Below are positions 8,734 through 18,600 of a stretch of DNA of 53,720 bases, in pieces. The notes beneath the pieces were generated by a model. It was not told the DNA's origin, made no database searches, and saw only the letters and a list, made by a program, of their open reading frames with translations. The translations under genes were made by a program, and so were the position numbers. Within the stretch, counting starts at the first letter, position 1. Every line of letters begins with the position of its first letter. Origin of the DNA: Firmicutes bacterium CAG:345 (GTDB taxonomy: Bacteria; Bacillota_I; Bacilli_A; RFN20; CAG-288). Location: contig FR893370.1 of the NCBI GenBank assembly GCA_000433315.1, forward strand, positions 7,979 to 61,698, given 5' to 3'.

Positions 8734-10516
8734 CTTTCTTTTTCTCCATATTTTGAAGTCTATATAAATTATAATACATTCCGTGAACTTTTAATAACTC
8801 TTGATGGTTTCCACTTTCAATAATTTTACCTTGAGAAATTACAAAAATTTTATCTGCATGCTTTATCGTTGATAAACGGTGAGCAACAATAATCATTGTA
8901 CCAATATTCTTCATTTTCTTTAAGGAATTTTGTATTAAAACTTCTGTTTCAGTATCAATATTAGCAGTGGCTTCATCCATAAGCATAATATTTGGATGAT
9001 ATAAAACAACTCTTGCAAAAGAAATCAATTGACGTTGTCCCATAGAGAAATTATTTCCTCTTTCTTGAATCATTTCATCATATTTATTTGGAAGTTTTTC
9101 AATAAAATTATTTGCTCCAACGTATTCGCATGAAGAAATAACATCTTTTTTATCAATTGCATTATCAAAAAGAGAAATATTTTCTGATATTGTACCCGCA
9201 AATAAAAAGACATCTTGAAGCATTGAACCAATATGTTTTCTTAAAGAATTCAATGTATATTCACCTATCGGTTTATCATCGATAAGAATTTCACCTTTTT
9301 GTGCTTCATAATTTCTAGTAATTAAAGAAATAATCGTACTTTTTCCAGCGCCAGTAGCACCGACAAAGGCTGCAGTTTCACCTGGATTAATTACAAATGA
9401 AACATCTTTCAATATCCATTCTCCTGGAATATAGCTAAACCAAACATGTTTAAACTCAACTTTTCCTATCAGTTTATCCACATCTTTGGCATCTTCTTTA
9501 TCTAAAACTTCAGGTTTAACATCTAAGATAATGCAAATTCTTTCCATCGCTGTTAAAGATTCTTGGAAAGAATTGAATTGTTCAGCAAAACTTGTCATCG
9601 GATTTGAAAATTGACCAGCATACAAATAGAAAGTCAATAAATCAGCAGCAACATATTTTCCAGCTGGATCATTTATTATAAGATTTGAGCCATATAAAAC
9701 TATTATAGCAACTGAAACTATATATAATAAATAAAATAATGGTCTAAATACAGCAAAGAAAGATACTTGATGAAGATAAGCTTTTAATAAAGAATTATTC
9801 TTATCATCAAATTCATCTAATTTTCTTTTCTGCTGATTAAAAATTTGAGTTGTTAACATACCTGAAATGTTTTCTGCTAAAAAACCATTTAAGCTTGAAA
9901 TACTTTTTCTTGTTTCGCGAAATACTTTCTTAGAAATAATTCTAAAACCAATAACAACACCAAAAGAAATTGGAATAAAAATAATTAAGATTAATCCTAT
10001 CTCCCATGATGAAATTAAAACTTGTACAACAGTAAAAATCAAAGAGAAAAATGAGCGAACAAAACTAGGAATTACATTAGAAAACAAATTATTTATTTTC
10101 GCTGTATCATTGGTAACTCTTGTTACAAGCTTGCCTACAGGAAGCGAATTCAATTGATTTATAGAAAAATTTTCTATATGTTCAAATTCTTCTGTTCGCA
10201 TTTTATAAATTATGTTTTGACCAACTTTTTGCATTATCATTGTGCCATAATATCCCATAACCAAAGTAAGAGTGATAGCTGCTAAAAAAACTGAGCACAA
10301 TATTACTAATTCTGTAATTTTTCCTTCGGTAATAAATGTTATTCCTAAACCCATAATACGTGGTTCAAAAGAATAGATAGCAATTGCCAATATATCGATA
10401 AATAATCCAAAAATAAATATAGCAAGTTCCGGTTTTAAATAAGAATACAATCTTTTAAAAAGATAGGAATCCTTATACATTTTTTCTTTAGAATTAAGTT
10501 GCTCTTCAAGTGTCAT
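8720..10516 (-). CDS. ABC exporter subunit, BmrD/LmrD-like half with catalytic Glu
   Basis: 598 residues: six-helix membrane domain (about 30-320), then a nucleotide-binding domain. Walker A GATGAGKST, Walker B LMDEATANID with the catalytic Glu, switch His in VAHRLS. Its signature is FSMGQRQ instead of LSGGQ. This is the classical pattern of the catalytic partner in heterodimeric multidrug exporters: the normal Walker site here works with the normal LSGGQ of the partner encoded just upstream. The genes are 1 base apart. Confidence 0.92.
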   Translation of the reverse strand: MTLEEQLNSKEKMYKDSYLFKRLYSYLKPELAIFIFGLFIDILAIAIYSFEPRIMGLGITFITEGKITELVILCSVFLAAITLTLVMGYYGTMIMQKVGQNIIYKMRTEEFEHIENFSINQLNSLPVGKLVTRVTNDTAKINNLFSNVIPSFVRSFFSLIFTVVQVLISSWEIGLILIIFIPISFGVVIGFRIISKKVFRETRKSISSLNGFLAENISGMLTTQIFNQQKRKLDEFDDKNNSLLKAYLHQVSFFAVFRPLFYLLYIVSVAIIVLYGSNLIINDPAGKYVAADLLTFYLYAGQFSNPMTSFAEQFNSFQESLTAMERICIILDVKPEVLDKEDAKDVDKLIGKVEFKHVWFSYIPGEWILKDVSFVINPGETAAFVGATGAGKSTIISLITRNYEAQKGEILIDDKPIGEYTLNSLRKHIGSMLQDVFLFAGTISENISLFDNAIDKKDVISSCEYVGANNFIEKLPNKYDEMIQERGNNFSMGQRQLISFARVVLYHPNIMLMDEATANIDTETEVLIQNSLKKMKNIGTMIIVAHRLSTIKHADKIFVISQGKIIESGNHQELLKVHGMYYNLYRLQNMEKKKDEEI

Positions 10517-10517
10517 A

Positions 10518-12278
10518 TTATTTAACCTCCTTTTCTAATTTCTGGAGTTTAACAATATCTTGATAAACTTTATTATCGGCGAGTAGCTCAGAGTGTGTGC
10601 CAAAACCAACAATACTACCTTCATCTAAAACAATTATATGATCCAAATCTTCGACTGCAGAAATACGATGGGCAACTATTAAAGTTGTTTTGCCTTTTCT
10701 TAATCTTTTTATATTAGAAAGTATTTCTTTTTCAGTTGATGAGTCAACTGCGCTTACTGAATCATCTAAAATTAATATTTGTGGATCTTTAGCAATAGCT
10801 CTTGCCATTGAAATTCTTTGTTTTTGCCCACCAGAAAGAGTTACACCTCTTTCTCCAATAACCGTATTATAACCTTCTTTAAAATCTTTAATGTTGTCAG
10901 CAACACAAGCAAATCTAGCTGCCATTTCAATTTTTTCTTTATTTAGGCAAGGATTAGAAAAAGCAATGTTATCTGAAATAGAGCAAGAGAACAAAAACGT
11001 ATCTTGTGCAACATAACCTATTGCTTCTCTTAGTTTATGTGTTGTCCATAAATTGATATCTTTTCCATCGATAAATACATGTCCATCTTCAACATTATAT
11101 AATTTTAAAATTGTATTGACGAAAGTTGTTTTTCCACTTCCAGTTCTACCGATAATGCCAATGTTTTCTCCTGGTTTAATATCAACATTAATATTTTTTA
11201 AAGCTGGAGAAGAGCCATCTGGATAACTGAAAGTTAAATTACGAATAGAAATAGCTCCTTTAACCTCATTATCATCTTTAAGACCTTCTTTATCCTTTAC
11301 AGTAATCTTAGTATTTAATAGTTCAGTTATTCTATTACAACTAGCTTTTCCTCTTGATGCTGTAGATATCAAAAAAACTATTGCTAAAATCGGCCAAACT
11401 AAAGTATCAAAATAACCATAGAATGTCGATAAATTACCACCAGTCATAGTAGTTGTTCCAGGAATTTTAACATCATTGATAATGAAAATACCTCCTATAA
11501 CTATAATTAAAACTGCAGAAATATAAATAATTGCATTAATTATCGCCGTATAAAGCGAATCAAGTTTAATAAATGCTATGGATTTTTTTCTATTATTATC
11601 TGCATGTTTAGCAAAATTGGATAATTGTTCTTTTTCCTTGATAAAAGCTTTTATCACTGAAATTCCTGAAAAGCTCTCTGTGGTAAAATCAGAAAGATTT
11701 TCAAAAGCTTGCTGATTTTCTTCATAAGTTTTTGTTTCATATTTTTCTAAAATATTGCCTGAAAAAATCAAAAATACCATCGGTACTGCACTAACTAAAG
11801 CTAATGCCCAATTCATTTGTGCCATATAAATAAAAGCCATTGATCCTAAACAAACAACATCAATTAAAAACATAACACCAGCGGAAAAAGTTTCTCCAAC
11901 TGATTCAACATCATTTGTTAATAATGCCATAAGACCTCCCGTCTTATGCGTTGTGTAGAACTCTTTAGGCAAATTTTCACAATGAATAAAAAGCCTTTTT
12001 CTTAAATCGGACTGAATTTTATAATTGACGCCATTGATAAATAAACGCCACACTATTCTGCCGACAAAAACTGCTATTCCTATTAAAAAAATATATAAAA
12101 CATTTTTAGCAATTATTTCCGATGTTAAAGTTTTATCACTTATAGCATCGACTAAATCACCTATTATCTTTGGAAGAAACAATTGCGTAACATCGACCAA
12201 AATTAAAAATAAAATTCCAAAGAAAAAACAATACCAATATTTTTTATAATAGCAATTGATTGTTTTATTAAAAATCAT
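10518..12278 (-). CDS. ABC exporter subunit, BmrC/LmrC-like degenerate half
   Basis: 586 residues from the chosen ATG. An earlier in-frame ATG two codons upstream lies directly on the AAGGA ribosome site, so the ATG spaced 5 bases from AAGGA is preferred. Six membrane helices, Walker A GRTGSGKTT, canonical LSGGQKQR signature, and Walker B LILDDSVSAVD in which Asp replaces the catalytic Glu. The Glu-to-Asp change with a normal signature marks the non-hydrolysing half of heterodimeric exporters of the BmrCD, LmrCD or TM287/288 type. Substrates are probably hydrophobic drugs or peptides. Confidence 0.92.
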   Translation of the reverse strand: MIFNKTINCYYKKYWYCFFFGILFLILVDVTQLFLPKIIGDLVDAISDKTLTSEIIAKNVLYIFLIGIAVFVGRIVWRLFINGVNYKIQSDLRKRLFIHCENLPKEFYTTHKTGGLMALLTNDVESVGETFSAGVMFLIDVVCLGSMAFIYMAQMNWALALVSAVPMVFLIFSGNILEKYETKTYEENQQAFENLSDFTTESFSGISVIKAFIKEKEQLSNFAKHADNNRKKSIAFIKLDSLYTAIINAIIYISAVLIIVIGGIFIINDVKIPGTTTMTGGNLSTFYGYFDTLVWPILAIVFLISTASRGKASCNRITELLNTKITVKDKEGLKDDNEVKGAISIRNLTFSYPDGSSPALKNINVDIKPGENIGIIGRTGSGKTTFVNTILKLYNVEDGHVFIDGKDINLWTTHKLREAIGYVAQDTFLFSCSISDNIAFSNPCLNKEKIEMAARFACVADNIKDFKEGYNTVIGERGVTLSGGQKQRISMARAIAKDPQILILDDSVSAVDSSTEKEILSNIKRLRKGKTTLIVAHRISAVEDLDHIIVLDEGSIVGFGTHSELLADNKVYQDIVKLQKLEKEVK

Positions 12279-12289
12279 AAACATCCTTT

Positions 12290-12826
12290 CTATTCTAGAA
12301 ATGATACCTTTATTGCTAATCTAATTTTCTCAATAGTAGTATCATCCAGATGAATTTTTCCTTTTTCTTTATTAGGAAGTCGAGAAATCCTTCTTTTGCT
12401 TATTGAACGTATAGCATCTAGCTTTAAATAACTATGAACACCATCATAGCCTAATCCTTTTATTTCGCCTAAATCAAAAGTTAAAAAAGAACCTTTTGTA
12501 TCGCTGCTAGAAAGAGGAATAACTATAACATTTCCTAAATCAATAGCCCAGCAGACACAATAATGTCCATGGGTCTTATAATCTGAAAGCTCAGCACCAA
12601 TATTGATACCGAATTCAGCAAAAATAATATCACCTCTAGTAAGATCATCTGGCTGAGTGGAATATCCTGATTTTTTATAAGACTCTTCAAATAAAGCAGT
12701 TTTTCTAAAAAGCCAATTAACATATTCTTCAGCGATATTATTGTCAACATTTTTTAGTTTTTTATCTAAATCTTTTTTAAATTTGAAAGTTAAATCTTTA
12801 AGACTTTCATTGCTGGAAAAGCGCAT
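12290..12826 (-). CDS. PemK/MazF-like toxin-fold protein with N-terminal extension
   Basis: 178 residues. Residues from about 63 on show the MazF/PemK SH3-like barrel: TRGDIIFAEFG, then HYCVCWAID...VIVIPLSSS, and a SYLKLDAIRSISKRRI strand. The first 60 residues are a charged helical extension outside the core fold. Classical members are ribosome-independent mRNA endonucleases. No antitoxin gene is adjacent: rimO is upstream and the ABC exporter downstream. It could be an orphan toxin, or a domesticated RNase or regulator. Its ribosome site lies in a hairpin loop. Confidence 0.7.
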   Translation of the reverse strand: MRFSSNESLKDLTFKFKKDLDKKLKNVDNNIAEEYVNWLFRKTALFEESYKKSGYSTQPDDLTRGDIIFAEFGINIGAELSDYKTHGHYCVCWAIDLGNVIVIPLSSSDTKGSFLTFDLGEIKGLGYDGVHSYLKLDAIRSISKRRISRLPNKEKGKIHLDDTTIEKIRLAIKVSFLE

Positions 12827-12852
12827 ATATAAACCTCAATTTATATATATGC
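12823..12852 (-). promoter_or_regulatory. Hairpin over the start codon of the MazF-like gene
   Basis: GCATATATAAA (12823-12833) is complementary to TTTATATATATGC (12840-12852): 9 continuous pairs plus 2 beyond a 2-base bulge. In the mRNA the 6-base loop carries the GAGG ribosome site, and the ATG start (12824-12826) lies inside the stem. Translation may be damped or temperature dependent. The stem is almost all A-U, so it would be weak. Confidence 0.45.
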
Positions 12853-12861
12853 AACATAAAT

Positions 12862-14181
12862 TTAATTCTTAGTGTAACGGGAAATAACTCCAACGACTTC
12901 GCCTTCAAAATCATAAATACTTGTATTGACAATTTTTACTTTAACAAAATCACCAACATCCAAAGGTTTATCTGAATAAACAAATAAAGCTCCATCAATA
13001 TCATCTGGTGCTAAAAAATAACATGTAGCTTGGTAAGCTAAAGAATCTTCATCATAACCAGTGATAATCGCTTCAACTTCTTCGCCCAAATGTTTCTTAT
13101 TTTGTGCATAAGATATTTTAGCTTGTTGTCTCATTATCTCATTATAGCGTTTAGCTTTAATATTCGAATGAATTTGATTTGGAAGACTATAAGATGGTGT
13201 ACCTTTTTCTCGAGAATAAGTGAAAACACCTAAGTGATCAAACTTTGCAAATTCAATAAAATCTTGTAAGCATTTAAAATCTTCTTCCGTTTCACCAGGG
13301 AACCCAACAATTAGAGTTGTTCTTAAAATTGCATTAGGAACTTTTTCTCTAATTTTCAAAATAAGATTTCTTAGATATTCACTATTTCCACGACGATGCA
13401 TTGCCCTTAATAAAGAATCAGAAGCATGTTGAATAGGAATATCAAAATATGGAGTTAAGCGAGGATTACTAGCAATAAGATCAATTAATTCATCAGTAAT
13501 TTCATCAGGGTATAAGTAAAGCAAACGAATGAATTTAAATTCTTCGTGCTTTAAGGCTTCCTTTAATAAGGTACATATATTTTGTTTTAATTCAGGATGA
13601 TCAGTGCCATACCTTGTTGTATCTTGAGAAATAATAACTAATTCTTGAATTTTATCCTTGGCAATATCATCCATTTCTATTTTTAAAGTTTCTAACGGAA
13701 TAGAATGAAAACTACCACGAATAAGAGGAATCATACAAAAAGTACAACGATTATTACAACCATCAGAAATTTTCAAATATGCTTGATATGATGGTGTAGA
13801 ATAAATTCTTTTTGTATTTTCAATATTTCCAGTAAGCTTAACCTTATCGACAACGCTTTGAAATTTAATTGAAAAATTAGGATAATCATGAATTGGAATA
13901 ATTGCATCAATAAATGGTTTATCCTGTCTTAATTTTTCTTCATTTCTTTCTGGCAAACATCCGACAACAACAAGAGGTTTTCCATATTCATGGGCTTCAT
14001 CAATAACACCATAAGCTTCTTTAATTGAAGCAGCTAAAAAACCACAAGTATTGATTACTATGACATCTGCAATGCTTAAGTCTGATACAATATTGAAACT
14101 ATTTCTTGCAAAATAAGACAATATTTCTTCACTATCAACTTGATTTTTTGCACAACCTAATGAAATTAAACCAATATTCAT
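12862..14181 (-). CDS. rimO: Ribosomal protein S12 methylthiotransferase RimO
   Basis: 439 residues. Radical-SAM enzyme that methylthiolates an Asp of ribosomal protein S12. It has an N-terminal UPF0004 domain with cluster Cys residues (SLGCAKNQVDSE, NTCGF, GCLPER), then the radical-SAM CNNRCTFC motif, and a C-terminal TRAM domain. ISLGCAKN, not the MiaB-type signature, favours RimO. Two in-frame ATGs lie upstream, but the GGGGG ribosome site is 8 bases from the ATG at 14181 and overlaps or crowds the others, so MNIGLIS is the likely start. Confidence 0.93.
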   Translation of the reverse strand: MNIGLISLGCAKNQVDSEEILSYFARNSFNIVSDLSIADVIVINTCGFLAASIKEAYGVIDEAHEYGKPLVVVGCLPERNEEKLRQDKPFIDAIIPIHDYPNFSIKFQSVVDKVKLTGNIENTKRIYSTPSYQAYLKISDGCNNRCTFCMIPLIRGSFHSIPLETLKIEMDDIAKDKIQELVIISQDTTRYGTDHPELKQNICTLLKEALKHEEFKFIRLLYLYPDEITDELIDLIASNPRLTPYFDIPIQHASDSLLRAMHRRGNSEYLRNLILKIREKVPNAILRTTLIVGFPGETEEDFKCLQDFIEFAKFDHLGVFTYSREKGTPSYSLPNQIHSNIKAKRYNEIMRQQAKISYAQNKKHLGEEVEAIITGYDEDSLAYQATCYFLAPDDIDGALFVYSDKPLDVGDFVKVKIVNTSIYDFEGEVVGVISRYTKN

Positions 14182-14511
14182 TTTCATATCCCCCATTTTT
14201 TAATAAAAATATACATTAATTTATATATATTAATACTTATAGCAAGTTAATTCAATAATAAAGATGCTAACTAATATGTAAGCTTACGAATAATTTAACA
14301 AGTTGTTTCTTCAAAAAAATAATCTTTATCATTGCTTATTATTAATAAAAGATATTTTCTAAGAATTTCATTTTTTATTTTATTCTAAAATGTATTTTTT
14401 TATATAAATTTATTGCCATTAAATTAAATGTTAATCAGTAGCAAATATCTTATTCTTTTTCACTTATATATAGAAAAATTTATGCTATACTATTTAAATA
14501 TGGGGGGACTT
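14182..14511. other. Divergent AT-rich control region between rimO and ftsK
   Basis: 330 bases without a credible gene. It contains a perfect 10-bp palindrome GTAAGCTTAC (14278-14287) near its middle, which could be an operator. A -10-like TATACT (14486-14491) lies just before the ftsK ribosome site, but I could not place a convincing -35 for it. No tRNA, riboswitch or other repeat is visible. Confidence 0.5.
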
Positions 14512-17226
14512 ATGGGACAAGATAAACACCAACCAAAAGACAACAAAAAAAAGTTTACATTTTCAAATGATGCTGAAAAAACATTGATTGGAATAATGAT
14601 ATTTTTAATTTCAATAATCGGACTTTTAAATCGCGGTTATGTCGGTGAATTTCTAACGTATATCATGGTGTATATTTTCGGTGTATTCTATTTTATTTTC
14701 TTTATAGGATTAGCCGCATTTGGACTGACATATGCAATTAAAAGAAAAGGTTTTTCTATCAAAGTAAACCTTTATCTTCTCGGCGGCATTCTTTTAATTT
14801 TTTCATTGATGATTGCTGCTTCAATTTCTATGGAAAATCTTGAACTCACCAACGTATTCACAACATATAATCATAGAATCAGCTATATTTCTTCATCGTT
14901 ATTTAACATCAGTGATCTAACAAAACTCGGTTATACTGGCGGTGGGTTTATCGGAACATTTTTTACCGCTTTATTCAACACTGCTTTCACTTCTCTTGGA
15001 ACCCATATAGTTGCCATAATTTTATTTACATCAAGCATAATTATTTTAATGAAAAATCCACTTCAAAGACTTTTTTCTTGGTCTAAAAAACGTAAAGAAG
15101 AGAAAAGAAACAGAAAGAGTTTGGATTTAGAAAAATTAAATGAAGAAAATATCAATGATAACGAAATTGAAGTACCACTAATTAAAAATCCTATTGAACA
15201 AGACGAAAAATCATTAGAGAATTATCCTTCTGAATATAAAGCTTCACCATTTAAAACTTCTTCTTTTGACCCAAAGAAAACTTTTAATACTTCTTCTAAT
15301 GTCAATTCTTCTTCCCCTTATAGCAATCAAATTTTACAAGAGCCACTTGTTGAAAAAGAGGAGATTAAAAATGATGAACCGGAAGAAAAATCCCCTATCA
15401 ACCTATCCGCTCATAATGATAATCCTTTTATTGCTGATGAAATAAATTATACTGATAAAACTAATATTAAAGTAGAAGAAAAATATAGTAACGTCCCTGA
15501 TGTAGAAAAAGAAGAAGTGAAAGAAAAATATAATGAACCAGAAGATTCTTATGTTCGCCCTTCACCATTTAAAACTTCTTATTATAAAAATAACACTCAG
15601 ATAAACTTTGTGAGCAAAGAACAACCAACTATAAAGAAAGTACCTAACCCTGCTCCTTTTGAAGATACATATAAACAACCTGAAGTTATCGAAGAAGAAG
15701 TAAATAATGAATATACAATTCCAGGATATGAAGATCGAATTAAACCAGCTCTTCCTCCATCTAACGAAAGAAAATATATTTTACCTGGTGTAGATATGCT
15801 CTCCCTTAGACAGGATGACAGCAAAAACGAAATCAATCAAACTGCAAGTTTAGAAAGAGCTAAACAGATCAATCAAGTATTTGATAATTTTAAAATTCAT
15901 GCTTCAGTTATCTCATATAATATCGGGCCTTCCGTTACTAGATTTAATGTTAGAACCGACCCTGGTGTCAGAGTTAATTCTATCGCCAGCTTGACAAATG
16001 AAATTCAAGTAGCTTTATGCGGTGATAAATCAGTTCGTATAGAAACCGTTGTTCAAGGTAAAGATACTTCAGGTATCGAAGTTGGTAATAAGGAAACTAC
16101 CACTGTCAATTTCCGTGATTGTTTTGCCTCATTAAACAATCAAAACGCTGATAAATTAGTTATTCCACTTGGACAAGATATTTCAAAAAATGTCATCTCT
16201 ATATCGATAGATACTTTTCCACATCTATTAGTAGCTGGTACAACAGGTAGTGGTAAATCAGTTTTCATACACTCTATTATCATGACTCTTATCATGCGAA
16301 ATTATCCTGATGAACTCCGCCTTATTCTCATCGACCCAAAAAGAGTTGAATTTGCTAAATACAGCAATATTCCACATCTATATTGTCCAATTATTACCGA
16401 TGTAATTAAAGCTGGTCCATGTCTAGCTAAACTTTGCAATGAAATGGATCGTCGTTTCCAAATAATGGAAAGAGAAGCTGTTGTCAATATCAAAGAATAT
16501 CGTCAAGCAATTAAAGATAAAAAAGATAAAGAAGTTTTACCAAATATAGTTGTCATAGTTGATGAATATGCTGATTTAGCACAAAGAAATCAAAAAGAAA
16601 TTGAACCGTTAATTCAACGTATTGCTCAAAAAGCCCGTGCTTGTGGTATTTATTTAATTATCGCCACACAAAGACCAAGTGTAAATGTCATCACCGGGGA
16701 TATTAAAGCAAATATTCCTTCCAGAATTGCGCTTTCTGTTTCTACATCATTCGACTCCAAAACTATTCTCGATGAAACTGGTGCTGAAACACTTCTAGGA
16801 AAGGGCGACTTATTAGCTAGAATTCCAACATCTAAATCATTGATACGTGTCCAATCAGCTTTTGTCGACAATGATGAAATTACTCGTGTTACAAATTATT
16901 TAAGACAACAACAAAAACCTGTTTTCAATCAAGAATTTTTGAACTTGAAAGCTGAGCCTGATGAAAATTCACTAAACGATGGTTCAGGCAATTATTCAAT
17001 GGAACAAACCCATGAGAAAAATCGGGCTGACCCACTATATCCTAAAGTTCGGGATATGGTTCTCTCTTCCGGAGTCGCTTCATCAAGTTATCTTATGCGT
17101 ATGTTCCACCTAGGATATGGAAAAGCAGCTAGTTTTCTTGATACACTAGAAGCCGATGGATACATTAAAACTATTTCTGGCGGACGAAAACAAGTCATAA
17201 AACAGCAAGATGATTTTGAAGAATAA
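14512..17226 (+). CDS. ftsK: DNA translocase FtsK/SpoIIIE
   Basis: 904 residues from the chosen ATG, which follows GGGGGGA. An ATG 28 codons earlier is unlikely because a -10-like TATACT lies between them. Four N-terminal membrane helices (about 25-185) precede a long acidic, low-complexity linker (about 195-430). The RecA-type motor follows, with Walker A TTGSGKS near residue 575 and Walker B VVIVDEYADL. A C-terminal winged-helix gamma domain (DPLYPKVRDMV..SYLMRMF) reads polar DNA motifs. It pumps chromosomal DNA through the division or sporulation septum. Whether it is FtsK or SpoIIIE in role cannot be told. Confidence 0.95.
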   Translation: MGQDKHQPKDNKKKFTFSNDAEKTLIGIMIFLISIIGLLNRGYVGEFLTYIMVYIFGVFYFIFFIGLAAFGLTYAIKRKGFSIKVNLYLLGGILLIFSLMIAASISMENLELTNVFTTYNHRISYISSSLFNISDLTKLGYTGGGFIGTFFTALFNTAFTSLGTHIVAIILFTSSIIILMKNPLQRLFSWSKKRKEEKRNRKSLDLEKLNEENINDNEIEVPLIKNPIEQDEKSLENYPSEYKASPFKTSSFDPKKTFNTSSNVNSSSPYSNQILQEPLVEKEEIKNDEPEEKSPINLSAHNDNPFIADEINYTDKTNIKVEEKYSNVPDVEKEEVKEKYNEPEDSYVRPSPFKTSYYKNNTQINFVSKEQPTIKKVPNPAPFEDTYKQPEVIEEEVNNEYTIPGYEDRIKPALPPSNERKYILPGVDMLSLRQDDSKNEINQTASLERAKQINQVFDNFKIHASVISYNIGPSVTRFNVRTDPGVRVNSIASLTNEIQVALCGDKSVRIETVVQGKDTSGIEVGNKETTTVNFRDCFASLNNQNADKLVIPLGQDISKNVISISIDTFPHLLVAGTTGSGKSVFIHSIIMTLIMRNYPDELRLILIDPKRVEFAKYSNIPHLYCPIITDVIKAGPCLAKLCNEMDRRFQIMEREAVVNIKEYRQAIKDKKDKEVLPNIVVIVDEYADLAQRNQKEIEPLIQRIAQKARACGIYLIIATQRPSVNVITGDIKANIPSRIALSVSTSFDSKTILDETGAETLLGKGDLLARIPTSKSLIRVQSAFVDNDEITRVTNYLRQQQKPVFNQEFLNLKAEPDENSLNDGSGNYSMEQTHEKNRADPLYPKVRDMVLSSGVASSSYLMRMFHLGYGKAASFLDTLEADGYIKTISGGRKQVIKQQDDFEE

Positions 17227-17240
17227 AAAACTTTAATTAC

Positions 17241-17268
17241 AAACACTTACATTGAAGGTGTTTTATCT
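17241..17268 (+). terminator. Possible terminator after ftsK
   Basis: AAACAC (17241-17246) pairs with GTGTTT (17258-17263), with TT/AA pairs extending inward, followed by a mixed T-rich tract. The stem is short and the U-run interrupted, so readthrough into the M16-like gene is likely. Confidence 0.35.
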
Positions 17269-17320
17269 TATAAAATTCAATGAAATTTATCGATTTTACT
17301 CCAAGAAAGGTCAATAAAGT

Positions 17321-18598
17321 ATGGAATGTTTAACTTTCGATTCACTAAAAACAAAATTATATAATGAATTCACTTCTTATGGTTTAAGAGTTATCTGCTG
17401 CCCTATTGAAGGATGCCAAGAAACCTATGCTGGTATCCAGGTTGAAACAGGAACTTATCGCCATGAATTGATGATTGATAAAACTAGAATTCCTCAAGGA
17501 ACCGCATTATTACTAAAAGATTTATTATTTTTCACCCCTAAAGGAAACGCTAAAGATGTTTTCAAAAAAGTAGGCGCTGAATTAGATTCGTTTATCGATC
17601 ATAGCGCTACTGTCTTTTATTTCAATACAAAAGAAGATTATAAAAAACCTTTAGATTTACTCTTAACTTTAGTCACCAATCTTTCTTTTAAAGAAGAAGA
17701 TGTTGAAATTGAAAAAAACAAAATTTTTGCTGAGCAAAAATCAATTGATACTAATTTAAATAAAAAAATGATCAAAGCTCTCCGTGAAAGTTTATACTTG
17801 AGTTCGCCTATGAGAGAAGATCCTCTTTCTAATATTGATGAAGTGAAATCCATTCATTATTCAACATTGAAAAAATTCTTTAATTTTAAATATACAATTA
17901 AAAATATGACTCTATTTGTCACTGGAAATGTTGATCCTAAAGAATTACATAATATTCTCGCTTCACGAAAATTTATCAAACCAACCTACAATTTTGAAAG
18001 TACTTTATTAGAAAATAAAGAAGAATATGGCGAAGTTAGTAGAATTGATAATAACATTCAAAGCGAAATTGATAACGATAAAATTGGTTATGGAATTAAA
18101 TTTGTTCCAAGACAAGAACTATTTGAAAAATTCGGAGATGATATATTCATCTGTTATGAAATTTTAAATGATGTATTATCAGGAAAAAATAATATCTTTA
18201 TAAAAAAACTTGTTGAAGATAAATTTTTATTGAATACTGACTTTGAAGGAAAACTAATTCAAGGTGGGGAAGATACATTTTATTATGCACTTTTTAATGC
18301 CTTAGATGCAGAAGAAGCTAAATCAAAATTAGATAACTATCTTTCTTCTTTAAAGAAAAATATCAGTAAAAAAGAATTTCAAGCAGTAAAAAGTAACTAT
18401 GCCAAAGAAAAAGAATTATTATTTAAAGATGCTGGAAAGTTATTTTTAGCTCTCGCTGAATGCTATGAAAATCATTTTGCTTTTCCTGCTGTAGTAGAAA
18501 GAGTAGATCATCTTTCCTATCGTACATTTAAAAAAGTTTTAAAAGAAATTTCTAATTATTGTCATACATTTGTTATCACACATAAAAAGGAGAATTAA
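17321..18598 (+). CDS. M16 peptidase-like protein lacking zinc ligands (YmfH-like)
   Basis: 425 residues with M16 (pitrilysin/insulinase) architecture. In active YmfH-type proteins the segment reads roughly GxAHFLEHxLF. Here it reads QGTALLLKDLLFF (near residue 60), so the HxxEH zinc motif is gone (Gln/Ala, Lys and Asp in the key places). Later family features remain: VGAELDSFIDHSATVFYF, a VEIEKNKI stretch, and NMTLFVTGNVDP. It is therefore probably a non-catalytic M16 protein. It follows ftsK/spoIIIE as ymfF and ymfH do in B. subtilis; only one copy is present here. The gene ends 2 bases before acpS. Confidence 0.75.
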   Translation: MECLTFDSLKTKLYNEFTSYGLRVICCPIEGCQETYAGIQVETGTYRHELMIDKTRIPQGTALLLKDLLFFTPKGNAKDVFKKVGAELDSFIDHSATVFYFNTKEDYKKPLDLLLTLVTNLSFKEEDVEIEKNKIFAEQKSIDTNLNKKMIKALRESLYLSSPMREDPLSNIDEVKSIHYSTLKKFFNFKYTIKNMTLFVTGNVDPKELHNILASRKFIKPTYNFESTLLENKEEYGEVSRIDNNIQSEIDNDKIGYGIKFVPRQELFEKFGDDIFICYEILNDVLSGKNNIFIKKLVEDKFLLNTDFEGKLIQGGEDTFYYALFNALDAEEAKSKLDNYLSSLKKNISKKEFQAVKSNYAKEKELLFKDAGKLFLALAECYENHFAFPAVVERVDHLSYRTFKKVLKEISNYCHTFVITHKKEN

Positions 18599-18600
18599 AT

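Noticed and set aside
14428..14511. Upstream ATG as start of ftsK, adding 28 residues
   Set aside because: A -10-like TATACT lies between this ATG and the GGGGGGA-preceded ATG, and the added residues are not typical of the family.
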